Below are positions 8,329 through 15,566 of a stretch of 64,000 bases of DNA, piece after piece. The stretch spans positions 16,024-80,023 of the forward strand of contig JAZOML010000003.1 of the NCBI GenBank assembly GCA_045653945.1, given 5' to 3'. Numbering within the stretch: the first letter of the stretch is position 1; each line of letters begins with the position of its first letter. The position numbers and the translations under genes are program-made. The notes under the pieces were generated by a model that had not been told where the DNA came from, ran no database searches, and worked only from the letters and a program-made list of their open reading frames with translations. This stretch comes from SIG673 sp045653945 (lineage in GTDB: Bacteria > Bacillota > Clostridia > Oscillospirales > CAG-272).

Positions 8329-8357
8329 AGTATAACATTTATAAAGGCATTTGTCAA
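8329..8357 (-). promoter_or_regulatory. Sigma-A promoter of the second T-box
   Basis: TTGACA (8352-8357 complement), 17-base spacer, TATACT (8329-8334 complement). It begins four bases after the abrB-like stop codon. Confidence 0.85.
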
Positions 8358-8360
8358 GTG

Positions 8361-8537
8361 TTAGTTAGAATTTTTGCTTTTTCTTTCGTTTTCTTCCTCG
8401 TATTTTCTTATCAAAAGCCCGTCGTCGGTCATAATAAGCTCCACCTTACCCGTCAATTCCAGCCGTTCTCTTATATTCTTCGGTATTCCTAACCTGCCGA
8501 CTCCGTCTATCACTTTAATAAATCCTATTGGTTTCAT
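8361..8537 (-). CDS. AbrB/SpoVT-type transition-state regulator, small
   Basis: 58 residues: begins MKPIGFIKVIDGVGRLGIPK, then NIRERLELTGKVELIMTDDG. This is the swapped-hairpin AbrB DNA-binding fold (I-D-x-x-GR-x-x-IPK-x-(L/I)R). GGAG lies eight bases before the ATG. It is divergent from the XRE gene at 8654 and followed directly by the T-box promoter. A short charged tail (EEENERKSKNSN) replaces any second domain. Likely a DNA-binding regulator; target unknown. Confidence 0.85.
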   Translation of the reverse strand: MKPIGFIKVIDGVGRLGIPKNIRERLELTGKVELIMTDDGLLIRKYEEENERKSKNSN

Positions 8538-8653
8538 AATATCACTCCTTTTTTACTGTATAGGTATATTATAGCGACTTATCGGTTACTTTTCAATAGT
8601 AACCTATAAATTACATGTTATAATTTTTTAAACAATTTATAAGGAGATTTTTT

Positions 8654-8869
8654 ATGTTTCGTTATAAACGCCTTCGTGATTTACGTGAAGATAAGGATAT
8701 GACCCAGGCAGAGGTTGCCTCAATTCTGGGGACTGTACGTGAGCAGTACAATAAATACGAGCTTGGCAAACAAGAAATTCCGTTCCACCATGTTATAACT
8801 CTTGCGAAATTTTATAACGTTTCAATAGATTATATTGCGGACATAATTGATAAACCGAGGAAGCTGTAA
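8654..8869 (+). CDS. XRE-family HTH regulator, small
   Basis: 71 residues forming a single Cro/C1 helix-turn-helix: MTQAEVASILGTVREQYNKY, ELGKQEIPFHHVITLAKFYN, VSIDYIADI. AAGGAG sits eight bases upstream of the ATG. It overlaps the start of a decayed paralogue (TAATG junction at 8867-8871). Divergent from the abrB-like gene, so one intergenic region may control both. Confidence 0.85.
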   Translation: MFRYKRLRDLREDKDMTQAEVASILGTVREQYNKYELGKQEIPFHHVITLAKFYNVSIDYIADIIDKPRKL

Positions 8870-9091
8870 TGCACTATTATCAAAGGCTTTGCGATATGCG
8901 AGAGGATAGCGACAAAAAGCAATCGGAAATTACCGCAGGCTTGGGATAACCACGCAACAATATCAGCTTTTCGAAAGCGGAAAACGAGAAAACAAGGCTC
9001 ACCACCTTGTTTTCTTGCAAGATTTTACAACGTTTCGGTTGACTACCTACTTGGACTGATAAACACACCCGAAAGGCTTGATGGAAATTAA
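8869..9091 (+). pseudogene. Decayed second XRE regulator (at least two frameshifts)
   Basis: Starts at an ATG overlapping the previous stop codon. Frame 1 reads MHYYQRLCDMREDSDKKQSE then stops; a shifted frame continues ITTQQYQLFESGKREN; a third frame ends LARFYNVSVDYLLGLINTPE-RL. The three pieces in order match the intact XRE protein immediately upstream (RLRDLREDKD..., LAKFYNVSIDYIADI...). So it is a tandem duplicate broken by indels, unless sequencing errors caused them. Confidence 0.8.
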
Positions 9092-9096
9092 TATCA

Positions 9097-9128
9097 AAAG
9101 AGGTCAGCTTTTTAGCCGACCTCTTTTA
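9097..9128. terminator. Hairpin terminator between convergent genes
   Basis: AAAAGAGGTC-n12-GACCTCTTTT, usable from both sides; lies between the XRE pair and the DUF4349 gene. Confidence 0.8.
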
Positions 9129-9142
9129 TATTCCACACCGAA

Positions 9143-9907
9143 TTAAATTTTAACTACTTTACGCTTTTTGATACGAACTATGATAATGACCGCCACAATG
9201 CCACCGATTACCGCTACGCCTCCAAAGATTATAAGCATAATTATAACTGTATCAATACCGCATTCGCTTATTTCAACCGAAACGGTGGAGTAGTCAACGT
9301 CCGAATCGTATCCCGAAAGCAGAAGATCTATCTGCATTATCTGTGAGTTAACCGAGGAAATTTGCTCTATCAGGCTCATCTTTTCCGAAACGGTTATATT
9401 CTCACCAAGAAGTGCTTCATACTGCGCCTTTCGTTCAACTAGAGCTTGTTTTTTTGCTTGTGCGCTGACGTACTGCGTGGTTATATCATCTGTATTTACA
9501 TATTTATCGGTTAATTTTCCACCGCTTTCAGCCACTGCAAGAAATTCGTTCAGCTTTTCGGTAGGTATGCGGTACGTAACGTTACAATTCGAGGTTTTTC
9601 CGTCTTTATAATACTGTCTGTCAGTTTCAATGTATCCTCCAAGAGCAACCGCCTTTTCCGAGAGAGATTTATAAATTCCCCCAACGTCTTCCGACTCAAT
9701 TTCAAGCTCAACGGTATAAACAATTTTACGGTTAACACTACCGGTAATTACGGTCTGTCCCCCATTGCCCATATCGGCGTTGGTAAGCTTTCCCACGTAT
9801 TCGTTTTCCGCATTAGCAGCGCTGTCATCAGTACCGCAGGAAAAAAATGAAAAGCAGAGCGTAAGCGTAAGCATAAGAGAAAAAATTGCAAAAATTCGTT
9901 TTTTCAT
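9143..9907 (-). CDS. DUF4349 lipoprotein with C-terminal membrane segment
   Basis: 254 residues. Type II signal peptide with lipobox FSFFSC (Cys about residue 24). The middle part matches DUF4349: RKIVYTVELEIESEDV, YKSLSEKAVALGGYIE, TYRIPTEKLNEFL, a coiled-coil-like stretch (KQALVERKAQYEALL ... EQISSVNSQI) and VDYSTVSVEI. A hydrophobic segment (~215-245) is followed by KKRK at the C-terminus, so the protein is anchored at both ends outside the membrane. Role unknown; stands alone. Confidence 0.82.
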   Translation of the reverse strand: MKKRIFAIFSLMLTLTLCFSFFSCGTDDSAANAENEYVGKLTNADMGNGGQTVITGSVNRKIVYTVELEIESEDVGGIYKSLSEKAVALGGYIETDRQYYKDGKTSNCNVTYRIPTEKLNEFLAVAESGGKLTDKYVNTDDITTQYVSAQAKKQALVERKAQYEALLGENITVSEKMSLIEQISSVNSQIMQIDLLLSGYDSDVDYSTVSVEISECGIDTVIIMLIIFGGVAVIGGIVAVIIIVRIKKRKVVKI

Positions 9908-10040
9908 AACTTCTACCCTTCCCTTCTTTAAGATGTTATTATTATACCATAAAATTTTCCAGCCGTCAATACGAAGTATATAAAAGAAAAAAGCGCTTTT
10001 AAAAGCGCTTTATATCTGCACATAAACGCCTATGCAGATA

Positions 10041-10070
10041 AAAAAAGCAACCCTTATCGGGTTGCTTTTT
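10041..10070 (-). terminator. Terminator of the tRNA operon
   Basis: AAAAAAGCAACCC-TTATC-GGGTTGCTTTTTT immediately after the CCA end of tRNA-Tyr on the minus strand. Confidence 0.88.
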
Positions 10071-10155
10071 TGGTGGGAGCGGGTGGATTCGGACCACCGA
10101 AGTCAGTGACAACAGATTTACAGTCTGCCCCCTTTGGCCGCTCGGGAACGCTCCC
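10071..10155 (-). tRNA. tRNA-Tyr (GUA)
   Basis: 85 nt with a long variable arm. Acceptor GGGAGCG/CGCTCCC, encoded CCA end, anticodon GTA in CTGTAAATC (complement of 10119-10121), T-arm GGTCCGAATCC. Second gene of a two-tRNA transcript. Confidence 0.95.
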
Positions 10156-10177
10156 TTGTCTCCAAAATCATTTGGAA

Positions 10178-10252
10178 TGGAGCTGGTGATCGGAGTCGAA
10201 CCAACAACCTGCTGATTACAAATCAGCTGCTCTGCCATTGAGCCACACCAGC
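10178..10252 (-). tRNA. tRNA-Thr (UGU)
   Basis: 75 nt. Acceptor GCTGGTG/CACCAGC, anticodon stem GCTGA/TCAGC with loop TTTGTAA (anticodon TGT at 10218-10220 complement), T-arm GGTTCGACTCC, encoded CCA. 22 bases upstream of tRNA-Tyr on the same strand. Confidence 0.95.
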
Positions 10253-10375
10253 GTATCCGTTTGACTTGCGGATATCATTATATCACAATGATTTTCGTTT
10301 GTCAAGTAGTTTTTCAAAAAATTTTTTTACGCTCTTTAATTTCCAATATTTTCCCGTTCTTATTATTTGCAAGAC

Positions 10376-10404
10376 TTGACAATAAATAGTTTTTTTGATA
10401 ATAT
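10376..10404 (+). promoter_or_regulatory. Sigma-A promoter of the 171-residue hypothetical gene
   Basis: TTGACA (10376-10381), 17-base spacer, TAATAT (10399-10404). Confidence 0.85.
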
Positions 10405-10440
10405 TAAATTACAACTAAAAACAAGGGAGAAAAATATATT

Positions 10441-10956
10441 ATGTCTGTACGTTTTATAACACCCGTCAGCGCCAAAAGCGACGTTTCATTTAACCTTTCC
10501 GGAAAAGAGTTTGAGTATTTTACTCCTACCTCCGAGCAGGAAGCAGCGCTTCTTGAGGAAATCAAGGGCTGGCAGCTTAAAATCAAAGAGGAAAAGAATA
10601 TGGACCACGACGAATACGGCGAGTATTTCGTTTCAGAGGAAACCGTTTGCATACCGATTAGCGATATGTTTGCTTTGACACAGACCATACACGGAAGCTT
10701 AACCGCAGGCGAAATTATAGTTATCGACGGAAAATTTGTCGGCGTAGTAGTTTTCACGGGCTACACCACCAACCGCGACGGTTCAAGTAAAATCACACCC
10801 GTTGTGCTCGGCAAGGAAAACACCGACCACAACGTTAAGTTTTCCTTTTATTACACCGACGGCACCGTTGAAAATAAGGATAAGCGTATGTTTGCCGACT
10901 GGTGTGAGAGAGGAATTTATTACTACGAAAATCAATACACCCTTGAAAAAGTGTAA
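10441..10956 (+). CDS. Hypothetical protein, 171 residues
   Basis: Not recognised. Soluble, acidic, no signal peptide or membrane segment. Features: a helical stretch with a charged run (EEIKGWQLKIKEEKN) at ~40-55, a beta-rich middle (GEIIVIDGKFVGVVVFTGYT) and an aromatic C-terminus (WCERGIYYYENQ). GGGAG lies 11 bases upstream of the ATG, a strong promoter precedes it and a terminator follows, so it is a single-gene transcript that is probably well expressed. Confidence 0.75.
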   Translation: MSVRFITPVSAKSDVSFNLSGKEFEYFTPTSEQEAALLEEIKGWQLKIKEEKNMDHDEYGEYFVSEETVCIPISDMFALTQTIHGSLTAGEIIVIDGKFVGVVVFTGYTTNRDGSSKITPVVLGKENTDHNVKFSFYYTDGTVENKDKRMFADWCERGIYYYENQYTLEKV

Positions 10957-10961
10957 AAATA

Positions 10962-10990
10962 TAAAAAAGCACCGTATTGGTGCTTTTTTT
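10962..10990. terminator. Terminator between convergent hypothetical gene and nrdR
   Basis: AAAAAAGCACC-GTATT-GGTGCTTTTTTTA; its T run overlaps the nrdR stop region, so it can serve both genes. Confidence 0.85.
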
Positions 10991-11453
10991 ATTTCTTTCC
11001 TCTTTTTTTAGGCAGGAGTGAGCGAAGCTCGTCAAGAAACGTTTCAACGTCCTTGAATTCACGGTAAACCGATGCAAAACGAACGTAGGAAACCTCGTCA
11101 ATTTTACGGAGCTTTTCCATAACCATTTCACCGATTTCCGAGGTAGTTATATCGTCGCGAAGTGAGTTAACTATCTCGTTTTCTATTTCCAAAACAAGCT
11201 CTGCAATCTGTTCCTCGGTTACAGGGCGCTTGTAACACGCACGGCGCACGCCTGCGGCTATCTTATTTTGGTCAAAGATTTCTTTACTTCCGTCCTTTTT
11301 AACGACGAAAATAGGAGTAGCCTCGATAATTTCATAGGTAGTAAAGCGCTTTCCGCAGCCAAGGCACTCACGGCGGCGGCGGATACTTGACTTATCCGAG
11401 GGACGGGAGTCGATAACCTTACTTTCGGTATTAGAGCATACGGGACATTTCAT
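10989..11453 (-). CDS. nrdR: Transcriptional repressor NrdR
   Basis: 154 residues, full length. N-terminal zinc ribbon MKCPVCSNTESKVIDSR and RRRRECLGCGKRFTTYE, then an ATP-cone (VVKKDGSKEIFDQNKIAAGV ... YVRFASVYREF). NrdR senses ATP/dATP and represses ribonucleotide reductase genes; none is in this window. Divergent from the mazF-like gene with a 133-base intergenic region. Confidence 0.96.
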   Translation of the reverse strand: MKCPVCSNTESKVIDSRPSDKSSIRRRRECLGCGKRFTTYEIIEATPIFVVKKDGSKEIFDQNKIAAGVRRACYKRPVTEEQIAELVLEIENEIVNSLRDDITTSEIGEMVMEKLRKIDEVSYVRFASVYREFKDVETFLDELRSLLPKKRGKK

Positions 11454-11586
11454 AATTTTCTTTATCCTTTCTTTGCTTTATAGCATATCATAAAAGTAAC
11501 CTTGTCGAAAGGTTTATGTTTAAGCTCGTCTAAAGGTGAGCAAAATATAATCGGCACGTCAAAAACATTTAAAGGGGTTACTTAAA

Positions 11587-12030
11587 ATGCAAGTTAAACG
11601 AGGAGATATTTTTTACGCCGACCTAAGTCCTGTAATCGGCAGTGAGCAGGGCGGACTTCGTCCTGTGCTTATAGTACAAAATGACGTCGGTAACAAATAC
11701 AGTCCAACGGTCATCGCCGCCGCAATTACAAGCAGAACTTCGAAAACCAAGCTTCCCACTCACATAGACGTTTATCACACCGCCGAAAGCTCACTAAGCG
11801 GTGGTCTTGCAAGAGATTCCGTCATTTTGCTTGAACAAATACGTACCATTGACAAGCGCCGTCTGCGTGAGCACATCGGTCATCTTGACGATATAACTAT
11901 GCGGCGTGTAAACACTGCGCTTTCGGTCAGCTTCGGGTTATTTTCAGAGGGGATTCCCACCACCACTATTGCTACTGAAACAACGGTTTTTACAGCTACG
12001 GATACCGTAAATGGCGGGGGCGTGGGTTAA
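11587..12030 (+). CDS. mazF: MazF/PemK-family endoribonuclease toxin (EndoA-like), no visible antitoxin
   Basis: 147 residues. The MazF fold is clear over the first ~115: VKRGDIFYADLSPVIGSEQG, RPVLIVQNDVGNKYSPT, ILLEQIRTIDKRRL, the usual EndoA core of sequence-specific mRNA interferases. The last ~25 residues are a Thr-rich tail (IPTTTIATETTVFTATDTV) not typical of EndoA, which is ~116 residues. AAAGGGG lies ~10 bases upstream. The antitoxin normally encoded just upstream is absent: upstream is divergent nrdR. Either an orphan or neutralised by a distant partner. Confidence 0.88.
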   Translation: MQVKRGDIFYADLSPVIGSEQGGLRPVLIVQNDVGNKYSPTVIAAAITSRTSKTKLPTHIDVYHTAESSLSGGLARDSVILLEQIRTIDKRRLREHIGHLDDITMRRVNTALSVSFGLFSEGIPTTTIATETTVFTATDTVNGGGVG

Positions 12031-12184
12031 AAACCAAGCTTTGCTCACGCAAAGACGAAATATTCCTAAGCTCTATCTGTATAGTTAGTGGCACGTCAGC
12101 TCTTACAACATAAGCGGTGCCACACCGAATATTTCTCTTGGTTAAAAACCAAGCTTTGCTGACGCAAAGACGAAATATTCCTAC
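12025..12184. repeat. Pair of ~45-bp direct repeats with hairpin potential
   Basis: GGTTAAAAACCAAGCTTTGC... occurs at 12025-12070 and 12140-12184 with one mismatch in ~44 bases. The second copy folds as nested hairpins: outer GAATATTTC (12127-12135) / GAAATATTC (12172-12180), inside CTTGGTTAAAAACCAAG and CTTTGCTGACGCAAAG. Between the copies GTGGCAC (12088-12094) pairs with GTGCCAC (12117-12123). Lies between convergent mazF and the 105-residue gene; may act as terminator or structured RNA. Confidence 0.65.
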
Positions 12185-12498
12185 GCATTATCCGTATAAT
12201 GACAAATTACACTTCTTTCGTTGCCCGAAAGAATATCAACGCCCGAAATTATGACACCGCCAAGGCTCATAAGCTCGGAAAAATCCGTTTCGTCAATTTT
12301 TGAGCGAAAAACGTCCTTTTGCGAGGCGAAAACAATAAACTCGTCGCCTCTGACTATCAGTGCGCCCTCTCGCCCGACTATAACGTCATCCTCGTCTTCA
12401 AGACGCTCCATAACGTATTTGAGGTGCTTGCCGTGAAGACGGTCCGCCATTTTTCGGCGGAAACGCACCTCTTTGCTTATCTTACCAAATCCAAACAT
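12181..12498 (-). CDS. Conserved small hypothetical protein, 105 residues
   Basis: Start chosen at MFGFGKISKEV (12498) with GGAGC upstream; the longer frame reads into the hprK side. Basic N-terminus (RFRRKMADRLHGKHLKYVME) then a beta-rich domain (DDVIVGREGALIVRGDEFIV, VDILSGNERSVICHY). No membrane segment. It lies 93 bases downstream of hprK on the same strand and may be co-transcribed. Not assigned to a named family. Confidence 0.7.
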   Translation of the reverse strand: MFGFGKISKEVRFRRKMADRLHGKHLKYVMERLEDEDDVIVGREGALIVRGDEFIVFASQKDVFRSKIDETDFSELMSLGGVIISGVDILSGNERSVICHYTDNA

Positions 12499-12591
12499 TT
12501 TTTGCTCCGTTTTTAACTGAATATCGTTTAGCGGCGTTCTATGTGTTAGCACTTTGCTTACGCCGCCACTTGCCTGCAGGCGCACGCCTGC

Positions 12592-13521
12592 TTAATCGCC
12601 GGTTGCCATTTGCATAAGGCGTTTATTAAATTCCTCGGCGGTGTTGTGTCCCATATACTTCTGGCGCTGATTCATCGCCGCAATCTCAATAATAACCGCA
12701 AGGTTACGTCCGGGGCGGACGGGTATGCAAACGCTGGGAATTTGTATTCCCATAATCTCCATCATTTCGTTTGAAAGTCCCATACGGTCATACATTTTGC
12801 CCTCAACCCAAGGCTCGAGCTTGATTACAAGCTCGATTTTTTCTGTTTCCTTAACCGAGCCAATACCAAAAAGACGGCGGACGTCAACTATGCCGATACC
12901 TCGGAGCTCAATGTAGTGCTTGATAAGGTCAGGAGCTCGGGCAACGAGAGTTTTGGAGCTTACTCTACGAATTTCAACCGCATCGTCGGCTATAAGTCGG
13001 TGTCCTCTTTTTATAAGCTCAATAGCCGTTTCACTCTTACCGATTCCCGAGTCGCCGAGGATAAGAATACCGATACCGTATACCTCGACCATAACGCCGT
13101 GTCTTGTAAACATCGGGGCAACCTTGACACGAAGAGAGTTGATAAGAGTTGCCATAAATTCCGAGGTTCGCTCCGCTGTACGCAAAAGCGGAACGTCGTA
13201 CTTTTTTGCATATTCCTTAAACTCATTATGAGGCTCTATTGAGCTTGAAACGATAACGCAAATCGGCTTCGCCGCCATAAACTTCTCAACGTTGGTCTTA
13301 CGCGTTTGCTCGTCAAGTCCGTCAAGATAGGCGTGCTCCTCTCTACCGATTATCTGGAGTCGGTGAGGCTGATAAAGCTCGGTAAAGCCTGTCAGCGGCA
13401 GTCCCGGTCTATTAACGTCGGGCGTATTAACGATAACGTCGTTTTCACCCATATAGAGTATTTCAAGCTGAAATTCCTCAATTATATCCTTAAGATTTAC
13501 ACCTTTTCCCTGTTCTTCCAT
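12592..13521 (-). CDS. hprK: HPr kinase/phosphorylase
   Basis: 309 residues. HprK phosphorylates and dephosphorylates Ser46 of HPr, controlling carbon catabolite repression in low-GC Gram-positives. Seen: N-terminal domain, Walker A GDSGIGKSETAIELI near residue 155, DDAVEIRR, the family signature LRGIGIVDVRRLFG, and AAMNQRQKYMGHNTAEEF near the end. AAAGGAG precedes the ATG. Its leader contains a cloverleaf repeat copy and a core hairpin repeat. Confidence 0.96.
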   Translation of the reverse strand: MEEQGKGVNLKDIIEEFQLEILYMGENDVIVNTPDVNRPGLPLTGFTELYQPHRLQIIGREEHAYLDGLDEQTRKTNVEKFMAAKPICVIVSSSIEPHNEFKEYAKKYDVPLLRTAERTSEFMATLINSLRVKVAPMFTRHGVMVEVYGIGILILGDSGIGKSETAIELIKRGHRLIADDAVEIRRVSSKTLVARAPDLIKHYIELRGIGIVDVRRLFGIGSVKETEKIELVIKLEPWVEGKMYDRMGLSNEMMEIMGIQIPSVCIPVRPGRNLAVIIEIAAMNQRQKYMGHNTAEEFNKRLMQMATGD

Positions 13522-13539
13522 ATTAAGCTCCTTTTTTTG

Positions 13540-13585
13540 TTTTTTCGCTTTCTTGAAAGAAAGCTTGCAAAGAACTTTTGTACTG
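13540..13585 (-). repeat. Core hairpin repeat upstream of hprK
   Basis: Minus reading: ACAAAAGTTCTTTGCAAGC, then TTTCTTTCAAGAAAG hairpin. It lies between the cloverleaf copy (13603-13725) and the hprK ribosome site. Confidence 0.75.
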
Positions 13586-13602
13586 TTTTATTATGTGTAG
13601 AT

Positions 13603-13725
13603 ATTCCGTCGCCGTTTTACTGTGTAAAACGCTCTCGTTCTACTTCGTTTAAAAGGCTCACGCGAACAAGTTCCCATCGCCTTTTTTAGCTCGTATCACT
13701 GCCACGCACACGTGGTCGACGAAAT
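13603..13725 (-). ncRNA. Cloverleaf-like structured repeat, copy 1
   Basis: Outer stem ATTCCGTCG (13603-13611) / CGACGAAAT (13717-13725). Inside, three hairpins: GTTTTAC-TGT-GTAAAAC (13614-13630); AAAAGGC (13651-13657) / GCCTTTT (13679-13685) with inner GAAC-AA-GTTC; CCACG-CACA-CGTGG (13702-13715). Same plan as five other copies with different but complementary arms. Whether it is transcribed is not known; it would lie in the hprK leader. Confidence 0.65.
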
Positions 13726-13804
13726 TGTTTAAACTTTGTACATTAGTTCAAATTGTGCGGAAGTTCCGACTTTAGCGGAGTGTAGTGCGATGCTCTATGC
13801 TCGA

Positions 13805-13920
13805 GCATTTCGGCAGTAACGAAGTTACGCTATGTTGAGGGAAAAAGCGGAGAAAGCTTGCTTTTGAGAGCCTTTTCCCGAAACATAATCGACCTACTTT
13901 AAAAAGTAGGGACGAAATGC
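13805..13920 (+). ncRNA. Cloverleaf-like structured repeat, copy 2
   Basis: Outer stem GCATTTCG / CGAAATGC; hairpin GTAAC-GAA-GTTAC (13816-13828); long hairpin TATGTT..GGGAAAA / TTTTCCC..AACATA with inner AAAGC-TT-GCTTT; hairpin CCTACTT-TAAA-AAGTAGG (13893-13910). A core hairpin repeat with GCTTTTCTCGAAAAGC follows at 13945-13975. Head-to-head with copy 1 in the hprK-thiI gap, which holds no gene. Confidence 0.65.
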
Positions 13921-14017
13921 CCACACAAATAAAATGCCATAAAAGCTTTTGCGAGCTTTTCTCGAAAAGCGAAAAGAAAAAATAAACAACAAAATTTACT
14001 CAAAAAGTTTGGTTAGC

Positions 14018-15199
14018 TCACTCATACATAGACATAAACTGAACGTCCATTTTTGCAAACGCCTCGTCTTCCAGTGCAGAAAGGTCTGCCTTTTCCTCCT
14101 CGGCTATGACCTTGCTAAGCTCGGGGCGGGTTTTCGGGTGTCTTGGAGTGAACACCGTACAGCAGTCCTCGTAGGGCAAAATTGAGGTATCAAAGGTATT
14201 GATTTTTCTTGCAACCTCAATAATTTCCTCTTTATCAAGTCCGATACAAGGTCTGAAAACAAGCATATCCGCCGCAGGGTCGGTTACTCCCATTGCAAGC
14301 ATCGTTTGGGACGCCACCTGACCAAGGCTCTCGCCCGTAATCAGTGCGCCGCACCCTCTTGACTTCGCCACTCTTGCCGCAAGTCGCATCATAACTCGGC
14401 GCAGCAAAAGTGTGAAATATTCCTCTTGTACGGTATCTCGCAGGCGCTCCTGAATTTCGGTTACCGAGATGCAGTTTACCCTTACAGTACCGCAGTATGC
14501 GCTCATAAGTCTTGCAAGCTCAAGCACCTTTTCCTTTGCGGCGTCCGATGTGTACGGGAAGCTTTCAAAATGCACCGCCTCGATTTTTGCGCCTCGCTTT
14601 GCCATCATATAACCCGCAACGGGGCTATCAATTCCACCCGAAAGAAGAAGCATTGCTCTGCCTGCCGTTCCAATAGGCATACCGCCTGCGCCCTTAACCG
14701 CATCGGCGTGTACGTATGCGTGATTTTCACGCACCTCAACCGTTACGGTAGCCTCAGGGTTATCCATTGATACACGAATTCTACCACTCGTAGCCTCAAG
14801 CACTGCGCCACCTACCTGAGCCGCAATTTCGGGAGATTTAAGCGGAAAGCGCTTGTCCGCCCTCTTTGCGTTAGCTCTGAACGTTTTCTTGCCTGCAAGC
14901 AGCGGCGGAACGTATTCCTTTACCGTTTTAAGTATAGCGTCCATATTCTTTTCCGTTTCAGCTGCCCTGCAAACGGTTGAAAGTCCGAAAATTTTGAGCA
15001 GTGCCTCAAAAACTGAGTCGCTATCCTCGATTTCCTCAACAGGCTCAACGTAAATAGTTGACTGCGCACGCTTTACCTCAAATTTGCCAAACGGCGCTAT
15101 GCGGTATTTTATTTCCTTGATGAGAGCGCTCTCAAACTGACCTTTATTAAGTCCCTTGAGCGCAAGCTCACCGTATTTACACAAAAATATTTCTTTCAT
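14018..15199 (-). CDS. thiI: tRNA 4-thiouridine synthase ThiI
   Basis: 393 residues, the short ThiI form without the C-terminal rhodanese domain. N-terminal ferredoxin-like region (FLCKYGELALKGLNKGQFE), THUMP domain (~70-165) and PP-loop ATPase MLLLSGGIDSPVAGYMMAKR near residue 185, later ITGESLGQVASQT. It adenylates U8 of tRNA for thiolation and can supply thiazole sulfur. The usual neighbouring cysteine desulfurase is not present here. Confidence 0.95.
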   Translation of the reverse strand: MKEIFLCKYGELALKGLNKGQFESALIKEIKYRIAPFGKFEVKRAQSTIYVEPVEEIEDSDSVFEALLKIFGLSTVCRAAETEKNMDAILKTVKEYVPPLLAGKKTFRANAKRADKRFPLKSPEIAAQVGGAVLEATSGRIRVSMDNPEATVTVEVRENHAYVHADAVKGAGGMPIGTAGRAMLLLSGGIDSPVAGYMMAKRGAKIEAVHFESFPYTSDAAKEKVLELARLMSAYCGTVRVNCISVTEIQERLRDTVQEEYFTLLLRRVMMRLAARVAKSRGCGALITGESLGQVASQTMLAMGVTDPAADMLVFRPCIGLDKEEIIEVARKINTFDTSILPYEDCCTVFTPRHPKTRPELSKVIAEEEKADLSALEDEAFAKMDVQFMSMYE

Positions 15200-15299
15200 T
15201 TGCGATTTTCCCTTGATTTATATTAATTTAAAATTATTTTATCATATAAAAAATGAGTTGTCAAGCACCACAGGGGTATGCGGAAGTTTTGGGTGTTGG

Positions 15300-15515
15300 T
15301 TTTTATTTCCACATTTCTTGAAAGAAACCGTACTTTTCTTGAAAGAAAAGTAGGCAAAAGAACTTCTATTACCACGCCACCATGTTGTGTGGTGGAAATT
15401 TTACACCAAATCAATTATATGCCCGTCGGTGCTTACCGACTCTTGAAAGAAAAGTAGGCAAAAGAACTTCTCTTACTACGCCGCAGTGTTTTGTAGTGGA
15501 AATTTTAGGCGTTAA
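15300..15515 (-). repeat. Two tandem intergenic hairpin repeats between mnmG and thiI
   Basis: Both units contain TCTTGAAAGAAAAGTAGGC, AAAAGAACTTCT and a second small stem. In unit 1 the stem is ACCAC (15371) / GTGGT (15389); in unit 2 it is ACTAC (15475) / GTAGT (15493). The repeat at 44.2 kb has ACAAC/GTTGT at the same place. These are compensatory changes. A GTCGGT-GCTT-ACCGAC hairpin separates the units. No gene is seen in 15200-15566. Confidence 0.75.
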
Positions 15516-15566
15516 CTTTCTCGGCTTTTCGCCCGTTTTTTGAAAAAATGTAGCAAACTGACAACC

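Noticed and set aside
9999..10238. Possible 79-residue protein on the minus strand
   Set aside because: The frame lies across the two tRNA genes and their terminator.
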